Positions 32,375 to 41,048 of a DNA stretch of 64,000 nucleotides are shown here, piece after piece (within the stretch, counting starts at the first letter, position 1; every line of letters starts with the position of its first letter). The stretch spans positions 372,001-436,000 of the forward strand of contig CAXTJQ010000001.1 in the NCBI GenBank assembly GCA_964244725.1, given 5' to 3'. A model generated the notes under the pieces. The model was given only the letters and a program-made list of their open reading frames with translations. It was not told where the DNA came from and did not search any database. A program made the translations under genes and the position numbers. Origin of the DNA: Kumtagia sp964244725 (GTDB taxonomy: Bacteria; Pseudomonadota; Alphaproteobacteria; Rhizobiales; Rhizobiaceae).

Positions 32375-34105
32375 ATGGCCGAGGCGAGAGAGCCAGAACG
32401 CGAAGGCTCGGCGGCGCGGCCGCGAAACGAAGCGTCGGCCGCGCGGCCTTGGCTGAAAAGCTATCCGAAAGGCGTCGGCCCCGAGATGCGGGCGCTGACC
32501 GAGCGCTCGGTCGGCGACCTGCTCGTGGCGGCTTGCCGCCGCTATGCGGATCGGCCGGCCTTCGTCTGCATGGACGCCTTCGTGACCTACGCCGCGCTGG
32601 AGGCGAAGTCGGCGCAGTTCGGCGCGTGGCTGCAATCGCGCGGACTGGCCAGGGGCGCCCGCGTCGCGATCATGATGCCCAACGTCCTGCAATATCCGAT
32701 CGCCATGATGGCGATCCTGCGCGCGGGCTATGTCGTCGTGAACGTCAACCCGCTCTACACGCCGCGCGAACTCGAGCATCAGCTCAGGGATTGCGGCGCG
32801 GAGGCGATCGTCATCCTGGAGAATTTTGCCGCCACGCTGCAGGCGGTCATCGCCAGGACGGACGTGAGGCATGTCTGCGTCGCCGCGATGGGCGATCTGC
32901 TCGGCGTGAAGGGGCTTGTCGTCAACGTCGTCGTGCGTCGCGTCAGGAAGATGGTCCCCGCGTGGCGCCTGCCCGGACATACCGCCTTCAATGCCGCCTT
33001 GAAAACCGGCGCGGCGTCGACGTTCGCGCCCGCTCCGGTGGGGCCGGACGACATGGCGTTCCTGCAATATACCGGCGGCACCACCGGCGTCGCCAAGGGC
33101 GCGATGCTGCTTCATCGCAACGTGCTGGCCAACGTCAACCAACTCGTCCCCTGGCTGGAAGACGGCTATACCGTTCAGGCCAGGCCGGGGAACCTGACTT
33201 TCGTCTGCGCGCTGCCGCTCTACCACATCTTCGCGCTGACTGTGAACGCGCTGATGGGCATGCAGCAGGGCGCGCTCAACATCCTGATCCCCAATCCGCG
33301 CGATATTCCCGGATTCGCCAGGACGCTGGGCAGACAGCCTTTCCATTTCTTCCCCGGCCTGAACACGCTGTTCAACGCGCTGATGAACAACGCCGAGTTC
33401 CGCAAGCTCGATTTCTCGACGCTGCGCATGACGATGGGCGGCGGCATGGCGATGCAGAAATCCGTCGCCGAGAAATGGGCGGCGCTGACCGGAAGCAGCA
33501 TCGTCGAGGGCTACGGCCTCTCCGAAACGTCGCCGGTGGCGACCGCCAACCTTGTCGCCAACGCCAGCTATACCGGGACGATCGGACTGCCGATCCCCTC
33601 GACCGAAATCGCCATCCGCGATGACGACGGCAACGACCTGCCGTCGGGCGAGATCGGCGAGATCTGCATCCGCGGGCCGCAGGTCATGGCCGGCTATTGG
33701 AACCGCCCCGACGAGACCGCCAAGGTCATGACCGCCGACGGCTACTTCAAGTCGGGCGACCTGGGCGCCATGGACGGCGACGGCTTCGTCAGGATCGTCG
33801 ACCGCAAGAAGGACATGATCCTCGTCTCCGGCTTCAACGTCTACCCGACGGAACTGGAAGAGGTTCTCGCGCGGCATCCCGGCATCCTCGAAGTGGCGGC
33901 CATCGGCGTTGCCGACGAGCATTCCGGCGAAGCGCCGAAACTGTTCATCGTCCGGCGGGACAAGACCCTCACCGAGGATGACGTCAAAGCCTATTGCCGC
34001 GAGAACTTCACCGGCTACAAGCGGCCCCGCTTCATCGAGTTCCGCGACGAACTGCCCAAGACGCCCGTCGGCAAGATCCTACGCCGCGCGCTCAGGGCGG
34101 CCTGA
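32375..34105 (+). CDS. fadD: Long-chain fatty-acid--CoA ligase
   Basis: An ATP-dependent acyl-CoA synthetase of 576 residues. The AMP-binding signature is YTGGTTGVAKGAMLLHRN (about 232). Further motifs are VEGYGLSETSPVAT, YFKSGDLGAMDGDGFVRIVD, KDMILVSGFNVYPTELEEV and the C-terminal lysine in LPKTPVGKILRRALR. The arrangement closely matches FadD. An optimal AGGAGG lies 6 bases before the ATG, so the long N-terminal extension of the open frame is not used. It is divergent from dppA and stands alone on its strand before the polyamine-type ABC operon. Confidence 0.93.
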   Translation: MAEAREPEREGSAARPRNEASAARPWLKSYPKGVGPEMRALTERSVGDLLVAACRRYADRPAFVCMDAFVTYAALEAKSAQFGAWLQSRGLARGARVAIMMPNVLQYPIAMMAILRAGYVVVNVNPLYTPRELEHQLRDCGAEAIVILENFAATLQAVIARTDVRHVCVAAMGDLLGVKGLVVNVVVRRVRKMVPAWRLPGHTAFNAALKTGAASTFAPAPVGPDDMAFLQYTGGTTGVAKGAMLLHRNVLANVNQLVPWLEDGYTVQARPGNLTFVCALPLYHIFALTVNALMGMQQGALNILIPNPRDIPGFARTLGRQPFHFFPGLNTLFNALMNNAEFRKLDFSTLRMTMGGGMAMQKSVAEKWAALTGSSIVEGYGLSETSPVATANLVANASYTGTIGLPIPSTEIAIRDDDGNDLPSGEIGEICIRGPQVMAGYWNRPDETAKVMTADGYFKSGDLGAMDGDGFVRIVDRKKDMILVSGFNVYPTELEEVLARHPGILEVAAIGVADEHSGEAPKLFIVRRDKTLTEDDVKAYCRENFTGYKRPRFIEFRDELPKTPVGKILRRALRAA

Positions 34106-34398
34106 CGCCGCTGCAACCCCGAGAAGCGTTCGATGCCGCTATCGAGCACAATCGCCTAGAATTTGTGCATCGCCGAAGGGTCGCCTGAATGGACGTTCAA
34201 CGGCGCTGAAACGAAATCTTAACAATTAGAACCTTTTGGCAGGCGTCAGGCCAACTGGCACGGGTGATGCGTGGTCGTCTTCGTCAATGGGGACGATGGC
34301 GGCATGCGACCTGGCGTTTTGCAATCCGGCGCTGTCTGCCCATCGACCGTGTCAGCTACGCTTGAAGCCGCCGCCAAGGCGGCGGGATCGCCCTCGAG
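34106..34398 (+). promoter_or_regulatory. Intergenic region with a sigma-54-like element upstream of the ABC operon
   Basis: No gene is seen in these 293 bases. TGGCACGGGTGATGC at 34256-34270 has the GG-N10-GC spacing of a sigma-54 promoter and differs by one base from the TGGCAC-N5-TTGC core. Just before the ATG, CCGCCGCC-AA-GGCGGCGG (34368-34385) could fold and mask the ribosome-binding region. Both are weak on their own. Confidence 0.3.
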
Positions 34399-35487
34399 AT
34401 GACCAAGGCTGCGGAAATCGACATCATCTCGGTGTCCAAGACTTATGGCGCATCGACCGCCGTGGACGCCATCAGCATTAAAATACCGGCGGGCGCCTAT
34501 TGTTGCCTGCTCGGACCGTCAGGCTGCGGCAAGACCTCGACCCTGCGCATGATCGCGGGCCACGAAAGCATCTCCAAGGGCGATATCCGCCTCGGCGGCG
34601 CGGTCGTGACCGACCTGCCGCCAGCCAGGCGCGGCACGGCGATGATGTTCCAGTCCTACGCGCTGTTCCCGCATCTCGACCTGATCGACAACGTCGCCTT
34701 CAGCCTCAAGATGAAGGGCGTGGACAGGGCGAAACGTCATGCCAGGGCGCTCGACATGCTGCGACTCATGCAGATGGAGGCGTATGCGACGCGCCGTCCT
34801 GCGCAACTCTCCGGCGGCCAGCAGCAGCGCGTGGCGCTGGCCCGCGCGCTGATCACCGACCCCGAGGCGCTTCTCCTCGACGAACCGCTGTCGGCTCTCG
34901 ATCCCTTCCTGAAGATCCGCATGCGGGCCGAATTGAAGAAGCTCCAGACTTCGCTCGGCATCACCTTCGTCCATGTCACGCACAGCCAGGAAGAGGCGAT
35001 GGCGCTGGCCGACATCATCGTCATCATGAACGAGGGCCGCATCGAACACGCCGCCCATCCGCGCGAGGTCTTCGAGCGCCCCGCGACCGCCTTCGTGGCG
35101 CGCTTCATGGGCGATCACAACGTCATTTCGGGCCGGGTCACCGGATCGCGGCCGGGCCTGGTCATGTTCGACGTCAACGGCGGCGGATCGCTTTCGGCGA
35201 CCGGTCTCGCCCGTCAGGCCGGCGAGGCGGTCGACATCGGCATTCGCACCGATCACGTGCGCATCGGCGAGTCGCCGCTTCCGGGTTTCGGTTTCGCCGG
35301 CATCGTCTCGAACGTCGAATATCGCGGATCGACGGTGAAGCTTTCCGTCTACGGCGCCGGCATCGACGATTTCACCGTCATCGCGACCGATGCCGACTTC
35401 TTCGCCAGGCCCGTCGCCATGGGCGACGCCGTGCCGCTCGCCTGGGACGCCGGGGACGCGATCGTTCTGGGGCGTCTCGATTCTTGA
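34399..35487 (+). CDS. Spermidine/putrescine-type ABC transporter ATPase
   Basis: A 362-residue ATPase of the PotA/CysA class. Walker A is GPSGCGKTSTLRMI, the signature is LSGGQQQRVALARAL, Walker B is ALLLDEPLSALDPFLK, and the switch is HVTHSQEEAMALAD. The C-terminal part carries a TOBE-like regulatory domain. It opens an operon with a Tat-exported binding protein, two permeases and a racemase. Polyamines are the usual substrate of this family, but related systems import other amines or small organic acids. Confidence 0.9.
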   Translation: MTKAAEIDIISVSKTYGASTAVDAISIKIPAGAYCCLLGPSGCGKTSTLRMIAGHESISKGDIRLGGAVVTDLPPARRGTAMMFQSYALFPHLDLIDNVAFSLKMKGVDRAKRHARALDMLRLMQMEAYATRRPAQLSGGQQQRVALARALITDPEALLLDEPLSALDPFLKIRMRAELKKLQTSLGITFVHVTHSQEEAMALADIIVIMNEGRIEHAAHPREVFERPATAFVARFMGDHNVISGRVTGSRPGLVMFDVNGGGSLSATGLARQAGEAVDIGIRTDHVRIGESPLPGFGFAGIVSNVEYRGSTVKLSVYGAGIDDFTVIATDADFFARPVAMGDAVPLAWDAGDAIVLGRLDS

Positions 35488-35516
35488 AAGCCAGACCAAT
35501 CAACAGGGGAAAGACC

Positions 35517-36806
35517 ATGACCAAGACGATGAACGGCAAGACAGGCATGTCTCGGCGCGCGCTGCTCAAGACGGGCGCGGCGGCCGTCGGCTTCGCCGCC
35601 GGCTCGGGCGCCATAACCGGCTTCCCGACCATCTGGGCGCAGAACCCGATCACGCTGCGCCAGTTCGGCACCGGCGTCTCCAACATCAACGCCATCGCCG
35701 ACAAGTGCAAGGAAGACCTCGGCATCACGCTCGAGATGACCGCGACGGATTCGGACGCGGCCGCCCAGCGCGCCGTCACCCAGCCCGATTCCTACGACAT
35801 CGCCGACATCGAATACTGGATCCTCAAGAAGGTTTATCCGACCGGGGTGATCCAGCCGATGGATATCAAGAAGCTGAAATATTACGACCAGATCGTGCCG
35901 CTGTTCAAAACCGGCAAGCTCACGCCCGACAGCGTGATCGCGCAGGGCACCGCGCCGCACACGGTCGGCTACGTCGAGGCCGCCGGCGACAAGACCTTCG
36001 CCAAGAGCGAAACCGGCCTCTTCACCATGGTGCCGACCATCTACAACGCCGACACGCTCGGCATCCGTCCCGATCTCGTCGGCCGCGACATCACCAAATG
36101 GGCCGACATCATGGATCCGGCCTTCAAGGGCAAGGCGGCCATCCTCAACATCCCGTCGATCGGCATCATGGACGCCGCCATGATCATGGAATCGATGGGC
36201 AACATCAAATATGCCGACAAGGGCAACATGACCAGGGAGGAGATCGACAAGACGATCGACTTCCTGATCAAGGCCAAGCAGGACGGCCAGTTCCGCGCCT
36301 TCTGGAAGTCGTTCGACGAGAGCGTCAACCTGATGGCTTCGGGCGAGGTGATCATCCAGTCGATGTGGTCCCCGGCCGTCGCCGCCGTCCGCTCGAAGGG
36401 CATCGCCTGCAAGTACCAGCCGCTGCAGGAAGGCTATCGCTCGTGGGGCGGCGGCCTCGGCCTCGCCGCCCATCTCGAAGGAGCGCAACTCGATGCGGCC
36501 TACGAGTACATCAACTGGTACACGTCGGGCTGGGTCGGCGGCTACCTCAACCGCCAGGGCTACTACTCGGCCGCAATGGACACCGCCAAAAAGTTCATGA
36601 CGGACGACGAGTGGGGCTACTGGATCGAAGGCAAGCCCGCCATGGGCGACATCATGTCGCCCGAGGGCAAGGTCATGGAAAAGGCCGGCGCGGTGCGCGA
36701 CGGCGGCTCTTTCGAGGAGCGCATGGGCAAGGTCGCCTGCTGGAACTCGGTCATGGACGAGGACCGCTACATGGTGAAGCGCTGGAACGAGTTCATCGCG
36801 GCGTAA
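35517..36806 (+). CDS. PotD-type periplasmic solute-binding protein, Tat-exported
   Basis: A 429-residue binding protein with a twin-arginine signal: MSRRALLKTGAAAVGFAAG, preceded by a short basic leader. The mature part contains PTIYNADTLGIRPDL and FWKSFDESVNLMASGEVIIQ, as in family 1 polyamine-type binding proteins. It lies 29 bases after the ATPase gene, and AGGGGA lies 6 bases before the ATG. It is the ligand-recognition part of the transporter; Tat export implies folding before translocation. Confidence 0.88.
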   Translation: MTKTMNGKTGMSRRALLKTGAAAVGFAAGSGAITGFPTIWAQNPITLRQFGTGVSNINAIADKCKEDLGITLEMTATDSDAAAQRAVTQPDSYDIADIEYWILKKVYPTGVIQPMDIKKLKYYDQIVPLFKTGKLTPDSVIAQGTAPHTVGYVEAAGDKTFAKSETGLFTMVPTIYNADTLGIRPDLVGRDITKWADIMDPAFKGKAAILNIPSIGIMDAAMIMESMGNIKYADKGNMTREEIDKTIDFLIKAKQDGQFRAFWKSFDESVNLMASGEVIIQSMWSPAVAAVRSKGIACKYQPLQEGYRSWGGGLGLAAHLEGAQLDAAYEYINWYTSGWVGGYLNRQGYYSAAMDTAKKFMTDDEWGYWIEGKPAMGDIMSPEGKVMEKAGAVRDGGSFEERMGKVACWNSVMDEDRYMVKRWNEFIAA

Positions 36807-36865
36807 GGCGATGACGAGAGGCGAGTGGCTCACGCCGCTCGCCATTTTTGAAGCATGGAATTTGA

Positions 36866-37786
36866 ATGACCATCGCCCTCGACCGCCCAGCGGCCGCGTC
36901 CCTCGCGAAGACGAGACCGATCGGCGCCCACGCGCCGCTGCTCGCCCGCATCTTCCCCTATTTGCAGGCGACGCCGCTGGCGCTGATTCTCGGCGCGTTC
37001 CTGCTGCTGCCGATCGTGATGATCGCGACCGTCAGCTTCTGGGACTACGACTTCGCGTCGATGTATCCCGATTTCCTGACCACCAACTATGCCGAAACGC
37101 TGGGCTCCTGGGTCACCTGGAAGACCTACCTCAACACCCTGAAATACGCCGCGATCGTCTGGGCGCTGACGCTCGTCATCGGCTTCTGGGTCGCCTATTT
37201 CCTTGCCTTCCATATCCGCACCACCGCCATGCAGATGGTGCTGTTCCTCGTCTGCACCGTGCCGTTCCTGACCTCCAACATCATCCGCATGATCTCGTGG
37301 ATCCCGGTCCTCGGCCGCAATGGCCTCGTCAACTCGACCTTGGTCGGCGCCGGCATCGTTCCGGAACCGATCGAATGGCTGCTTTATTCCGACTTCGCCG
37401 TCGTGCTCGCCATGGTCCACCTCTACACGCTGTTCATGGTGACGCCGATCTTCAACACGCTGATGCGCATCGACAAGTCGCTGGTGGAGGCCGCGCGCGA
37501 CGCCGGCGCGTCCGGCTGGCAGGTCCTCTGGAACATCATCGTCCCGCTCGCCAAGCCCGGCATGGGGATCGGCACGATCTTCGTCGTCACGCTGGTCATG
37601 GCGGATTTCTCGACGGTCCAGGTCATGTCGGGCGGCCAGAGCGCCTCCGTCGCGCTGATGATGAAGAACCAGATGTCGCTGCTGCAATATCCGGCCGCCG
37701 CCGCCAATGCCGTCGTCCTGCTCGTGCTGGTGCTGCTGATGGTCGCCGGCATCCTGCGCGTCGTCGACATCCGCAAGGAACTCTGA
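36866..37786 (+). CDS. ABC transporter permease, PotB type
   Basis: A 306-residue membrane permease with six hydrophobic segments. The N-terminal stretch LARIFPYLQATPLALILGAF starts the first helix. The EAA loop is VEAARDAGASGWQVLWNIIV, followed by PLAKPGMGIGTIFVVTLVM. It is 59 bases downstream of the binding protein and 3 bases before the second permease. Confidence 0.9.
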   Translation: MTIALDRPAAASLAKTRPIGAHAPLLARIFPYLQATPLALILGAFLLLPIVMIATVSFWDYDFASMYPDFLTTNYAETLGSWVTWKTYLNTLKYAAIVWALTLVIGFWVAYFLAFHIRTTAMQMVLFLVCTVPFLTSNIIRMISWIPVLGRNGLVNSTLVGAGIVPEPIEWLLYSDFAVVLAMVHLYTLFMVTPIFNTLMRIDKSLVEAARDAGASGWQVLWNIIVPLAKPGMGIGTIFVVTLVMADFSTVQVMSGGQSASVALMMKNQMSLLQYPAAAANAVVLLVLVLLMVAGILRVVDIRKEL

Positions 37787-37789
37787 GCG

Positions 37790-38611
37790 ATGGGCCATGA
37801 CAGGCGGGGCATCGAATTCTATGGTCTCGCGGCGTTCTTCGCGATTTTCGTGCTGTTCCTCTACGGTCCGCTTTCGGCGATCCTCATCCTGTCGTTCCAG
37901 GGCGAGAACGGCGGTCTGACCTTCCCGCTCAACGGCGTCTCGCTGCACTGGTTCGCCAACCTCTTCGAGCGCCAGGCGGTGGGCGATTTCGGCGGTAGCT
38001 TCAAGCGGTCCTTCGCGCTCGGCCTGATGGTGATGGTCGTCACGGTAACGGTCTCGCTGCTCGCCGGGCTGGCTTTTCGGCAGCGGTTCATGGGCGCGAC
38101 GGCCCTGTTCTACCTGGCGGTGGCGAGCCTCGTGGTGCCCTCCATCATCATCTCGCTCGGCATCGGCGTCGTCTTCCAGCAACTCGGCTTCCGGCCTGCC
38201 TGGTACACGTCGGGATTCGGCGCCCACCTCACCTGGACGTTGCCCTTTGGCGTGCTCATCATGTTCGCCGTCTTCAACCGGTTTTCGCCGGCCTACGAGG
38301 AAGCCGCGCGCGACCTTGGCGCGAGCTCGTGGCAGACTTTCAGCAATGTCGTTCTGCCGATGATCCTGCCGAGCCTGATCGGCGTCGGCCTGTTCGGCTT
38401 CACCCTATCCTACGACGAGTTTGCGCGCACGCTGATGACGTCGGGCAGCTTTAATACGCTGCCGCTCGAAATCTACGGCATGACCACCAACGTCACGACC
38501 CCGGTGCTCTATGCGCTCGGCGCGGTCACCACGCTGTTCTCGTTCCTGGTGATCGGCGGCACGCTGGGCGCGATCGTCTATGTCGGACGCCGTCGCGCCC
38601 GAATCTCCTGA
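37790..38611 (+). CDS. ABC transporter permease, PotC type
   Basis: The second permease, 273 residues. The helix FAIFVLFLYGPLSAILILSF is typical of PotC, and the EAA loop reads YEEAARDLGASSWQTFSNVV, followed by LPMILPSLIGVGLFGFTLSYDEF. Its last 32 bases overlap the racemase gene, so the two are expected to be translated together. Confidence 0.9.
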   Translation: MGHDRRGIEFYGLAAFFAIFVLFLYGPLSAILILSFQGENGGLTFPLNGVSLHWFANLFERQAVGDFGGSFKRSFALGLMVMVVTVTVSLLAGLAFRQRFMGATALFYLAVASLVVPSIIISLGIGVVFQQLGFRPAWYTSGFGAHLTWTLPFGVLIMFAVFNRFSPAYEEAARDLGASSWQTFSNVVLPMILPSLIGVGLFGFTLSYDEFARTLMTSGSFNTLPLEIYGMTTNVTTPVLYALGAVTTLFSFLVIGGTLGAIVYVGRRRARIS

Positions 38612-39365
38612 GGTTGCCTTGCGCCTGCTGATCGTCAATCCCAACACGACGGTCTCGATGACCGACAAGATAGCCGCCGCAGCGCGTTCGGTCGCCGCGC
38701 CGTCGACGATCGTCGAAGCGGTCACCTCGACGATGGGGCCGGCTTCGATCGAAGGCTATTACGACGAGGCGCTGGCCGTGCCCGGGTTGCTGCTCGAGAT
38801 CGCGCGTGGCGAGAGGTCAGGGGCGCAGGTGGCGATCGTCGCCTGCTTCGACGACACCGGCCTCGACGCCGCCCGCGCCATGGCCGGCGTCCCGGTGCTC
38901 GGCCTGTGCGAGGCCGCGCTGAGCCTCGCGGCCTTCGTCGCGCAGCGCTTCACGGTCGTCACGACGATGGAACGCTCGCGCGTGCCGATCGAGCATCTGG
39001 TTCTCCGCTATGGCATGGGCGCGCGGGCAAACGTGCGCGCCGCCGATATTCCGGTCCTCTCGCTCGAGGACCCTGCGTCCGGCGCCGGCGCGAAACTGCG
39101 CTCCGAGATCGAGCGGGCGCTCGTCGAGGACAAAACCGAGGCGATCGTGCTGGGTTGCGCTGGCATGGCGGATCTCGCCCGCGCCTTTTCGGCCGAATAC
39201 GGCGTGCCGGTCGTCGACGGAGTCGCTGCCGCGGTCAAGCAGGCGGAGGCGCTCGTCGCGCTAGGGCTGACGACATCAAAGCGCGGGGGATACGCCCCGC
39301 CGCTGCCCAAAACCTATCGCGGCGCCCTGGCGGAATTCGCGCCCGGCGCACCGGTCGGCCGATAG
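38580..39365 (+). CDS. Asp/Glu/hydantoin racemase family protein
   Basis: A 261-residue cofactor-independent racemase-fold enzyme. The N-terminal LLIVNPNTTVSMTDKIA is diagnostic of the hydantoin racemase branch. The two catalytic cysteines are expected in VAIVACFDDTGLDAA and AIVLGCAGMADLA, and both are present. The ATG at 38580 lies inside the permease gene. Fusion into the ABC operon suggests the transported solute is a chiral nitrogen compound such as a hydantoin, carbamoyl amino acid or arylmalonate-like acid. That inference rests on context only. Confidence 0.87.
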   Translation: MSDAVAPESPEVALRLLIVNPNTTVSMTDKIAAAARSVAAPSTIVEAVTSTMGPASIEGYYDEALAVPGLLLEIARGERSGAQVAIVACFDDTGLDAARAMAGVPVLGLCEAALSLAAFVAQRFTVVTTMERSRVPIEHLVLRYGMGARANVRAADIPVLSLEDPASGAGAKLRSEIERALVEDKTEAIVLGCAGMADLARAFSAEYGVPVVDGVAAAVKQAEALVALGLTTSKRGGYAPPLPKTYRGALAEFAPGAPVGR

Positions 39366-39390
39366 ACACGCCGCATGATCGCCCGGCGGT

Positions 39391-39810
39391 TCAGGCGGCC
39401 TTCTTCGGGCGGCCGCGCTTGCTGCCGGGCTTGCGGCCGAGGCCCAGGCGCTTGGCCATTTCGGACCGCGCCGTCGCATAGTTGGGAGCGACCATCGGAT
39501 AGTCCGCCGGCAGGTCCCATTTCGCCCGGTATTGTTCCGGCGACAGGCCGAAACTGGAGTTCAGGTGACGGCGCAGCGATTTGAAGCGCTTTCCGTCCTC
39601 CAGGCATATGATGTAGTCGGGCGTCACCGAACTCTTCACGGAAACCATGGGCTTCGGCTTGACGACGGGTTCCGGCTCGGGCGCTTCGAGCCGCGCGACG
39701 GCCATGTTGACCTCGGCGATCAGTCGCGGCAATTCGCTGACCGGCAGGGAATTGCGGCCGACGTAAGCGCTCACGATGTCTGCTGTCAGCTCAAGACGTT
39801 TGTCGTGCAT
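39391..39810 (-). CDS. mucR: MucR/Ros-family transcriptional regulator
   Basis: A 139-residue regulator of the alphaproteobacterial Ros/MucR family, which controls exopolysaccharide, motility and cell-cycle genes. The core PDYIICLEDGKRFKSLRRHL followed by LSPEQYRAKWDLPADYPMVA is clear. The zinc-ligand pattern of Ros (CxxC and two His) is incomplete. CLED replaces CLEC and NSSF stands where the last His should be, so only one Cys and one His of the four remain. Members lacking zinc have been described in Mesorhizobium. The C-terminus KPGSKRGRPKKAA resembles an AT-hook. AGGAG is 8 bases before the ATG. Confidence 0.92.
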   Translation of the reverse strand: MHDKRLELTADIVSAYVGRNSLPVSELPRLIAEVNMAVARLEAPEPEPVVKPKPMVSVKSSVTPDYIICLEDGKRFKSLRRHLNSSFGLSPEQYRAKWDLPADYPMVAPNYATARSEMAKRLGLGRKPGSKRGRPKKAA

Positions 39811-39835
39811 ATGGAGAACTCCTTCAAAGATTAAT

Positions 39836-39859
39836 TGTCGCGGCAATGATCACGCGACA
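39836..39859. promoter_or_regulatory. Inverted repeat upstream of mucR
   Basis: TGTCGCG-N10-CGCGACA is a perfect 7-bp inverted repeat starting 26 bases before the mucR ATG, in AT-richer DNA. MucR proteins repress their own genes, so this is a candidate operator or a 5'-UTR hairpin. The role is inferred. Confidence 0.35.
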
Positions 39860-40008
39860 GATGATTCATGTTGACGGCATTGGCAAGTTAAAATGGAGTT
39901 GGAGCGGCAATTATTCGTCGGATTGCAAATTATGCCTGAAGAGTCGCTCGCGAATACAATCAGAAATAGAGAATTCCGGCTCTGAGTTTGCATCCTCGGC
40001 CAATGCAA

Positions 40009-40030
40009 AGCGTGGCGGCATTGCCACGCT
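40009..40030 (-). terminator. Terminator-like hairpin after the small KGG-type gene
   Basis: Read on the minus strand, AGCGTGGC-AATGCC-GCCACGCT is a perfect 8-bp stem with a 6-base loop followed by TTGC. It lies 26 bases after the stop of the gene at 40057-40374. Confidence 0.55.
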
Positions 40031-40056
40031 GATTGAGTCGCGTTCCCGGGCGAAGC

Positions 40057-40374
40057 TTATCGATGCGCTTCTTGAGCGTTGCGCTTTCGGGTTGCGGCGG
40101 CCTTCTTCGCCGATTCTGAACGGCTCGCCGCCGAGCGCGAGGCGGAGGCTGCGCCGCCGGCTTCGCCGCCCTTGTGCGAGGCCGGATGTCCCGTCGACTT
40201 CCCGCGGCCCGATCCTCCCGGTTGCTTGCCGCCGCCGTCGTCCTTGTTGACGGTGGCCCATGCCCGCCGCTCCGCCTCGTCTTCGGGCAGCCCTTTCCTT
40301 TCGTAGCCTTCCGCGATGTGGTCGGCTTTTCTTTCCTGCTTGTCGGTGTACTTGGATTTGTCGCCGCGTGGCAT
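40057..40374 (-). CDS. Small Lys/Gly-rich protein, 'plasmid stabilisation'-like
   Basis: A 105-residue hydrophilic protein. MPRGDKSKYTDKQERKADH, EGYERKGLPEDEAERRAWAT and VNKDDGGGKQPGGSGRGKS are characteristic of short proteins widely annotated as plasmid stabilisation proteins in proteobacteria. The C-terminal half is low-complexity with Ala, Ser, Lys and Arg. No plasmid genes are nearby, so the name should not be taken as function; a stress or general DNA-associated role is possible. The start has GGGAG upstream. Confidence 0.75.
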   Translation of the reverse strand: MPRGDKSKYTDKQERKADHIAEGYERKGLPEDEAERRAWATVNKDDGGGKQPGGSGRGKSTGHPASHKGGEAGGAASASRSAASRSESAKKAAATRKRNAQEAHR

Positions 40375-40526
40375 GATGCATCTCCCTTTCTGAACGGTTC
40401 GGCTCAACGAGCGGGAATTTGTTCGGTTGCAGGCGCTCGTCGTGATCGCGTCGAACTTTCGTCGTCGCGGAACCAAGCCTGGATTGCGCGGATTGGATCG
40501 AGCAGGCGTTTGAGCGGAGTGGATTG

Positions 40527-40826
40527 ATGAAGATCCGGGGATGTTACATCGCGATGATGCTAGTGGTCGTCGCGGCTCGATCCGAGGCCGCTCAACGTTT
40601 GCAAGCCGAAAGCGTCAGCTGCGACCACCTGCATCGGACGATCGAGGCGGCGGGTTCGGTCCTCGTCCAGGCCCGGTCGAAAAGCGGCAATCAGCTTTAT
40701 GATCTCTACGTCCGCGACGAGCAGTTTTGCCACGTCGGCGAGGTCGTCGAGACCGCTTACCTGCCTTCGTCCGACCGCGGATCATGTCCCGTCAAGCGCT
40801 GCGTCTACTATCCCAATAGACCGTGA
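40527..40826 (+). CDS. Small secreted cysteine-containing protein
   Basis: A 99-residue protein with a signal peptide (MMLVVVAARSEA, cleavage near AA-QRLQ). The mature part has four cysteines (SCDHLH, EQFCHVG, GSCPVKRC) and closes with VYYPNRP. The pattern suggests two disulfides in the periplasm. GGAG lies 7 bases before the ATG. I do not recognise a named family with certainty. It precedes the pspA operon by 220 bases. Confidence 0.7.
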   Translation: MKIRGCYIAMMLVVVAARSEAAQRLQAESVSCDHLHRTIEAAGSVLVQARSKSGNQLYDLYVRDEQFCHVGEVVETAYLPSSDRGSCPVKRCVYYPNRP

Positions 40827-40962
40827 TTGGCGGCCATCGACGCAGTGGCGCCTCTCGGTCACGGTCCTGCCGAGCGTTTCGCTGAGGTTCCGATGGCTCG
40901 CGCCATGCGTTCAGCATCCGCCGACTATCCAATATGGTCTGTTAACCACAGTACGGTCATTG

Positions 40963-41033
40963 TGAACGACGTTCATTTTTTTGACTTGAACATCGTTCAA
41001 AATATGTTAGGTTCCGTGCGTGAACACCGTTCA
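40963..41033 (+). promoter_or_regulatory. pspA promoter with three TGAAC-N3-GTTCA operators
   Basis: Three perfect copies of TGAAC-N3-GTTCA lie at 40963-40975, 40987-40999 and 41021-41033. A sigma-70-like pair, TTGACT (40981-40986) and TATGTT (41003-41008) with a 16-base spacer, is arranged so that copy 2 falls between the hexamers, copy 1 upstream and copy 3 downstream. The pspA ATG is 16 bases after copy 3. This is a strong repressor-type layout; the protein that binds is not evident in the window. Confidence 0.75.
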
Positions 41034-41048
41034 TGGAAGGAACCGAAA

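Noticed and set aside
34368..34385. CCGCCGCC-AA-GGCGGCGG before the ABC ATPase gene as a terminator or riboswitch
   Set aside because: The two-base loop is too tight, no T-run follows and no ligand-binding pattern is seen; listed only within the intergenic entry.
40057..40374. Evidence of a plasmid because of the 'plasmid stabilisation' family name
   Set aside because: Such proteins are chromosomal in many proteobacteria, and no replication or partition genes are nearby.
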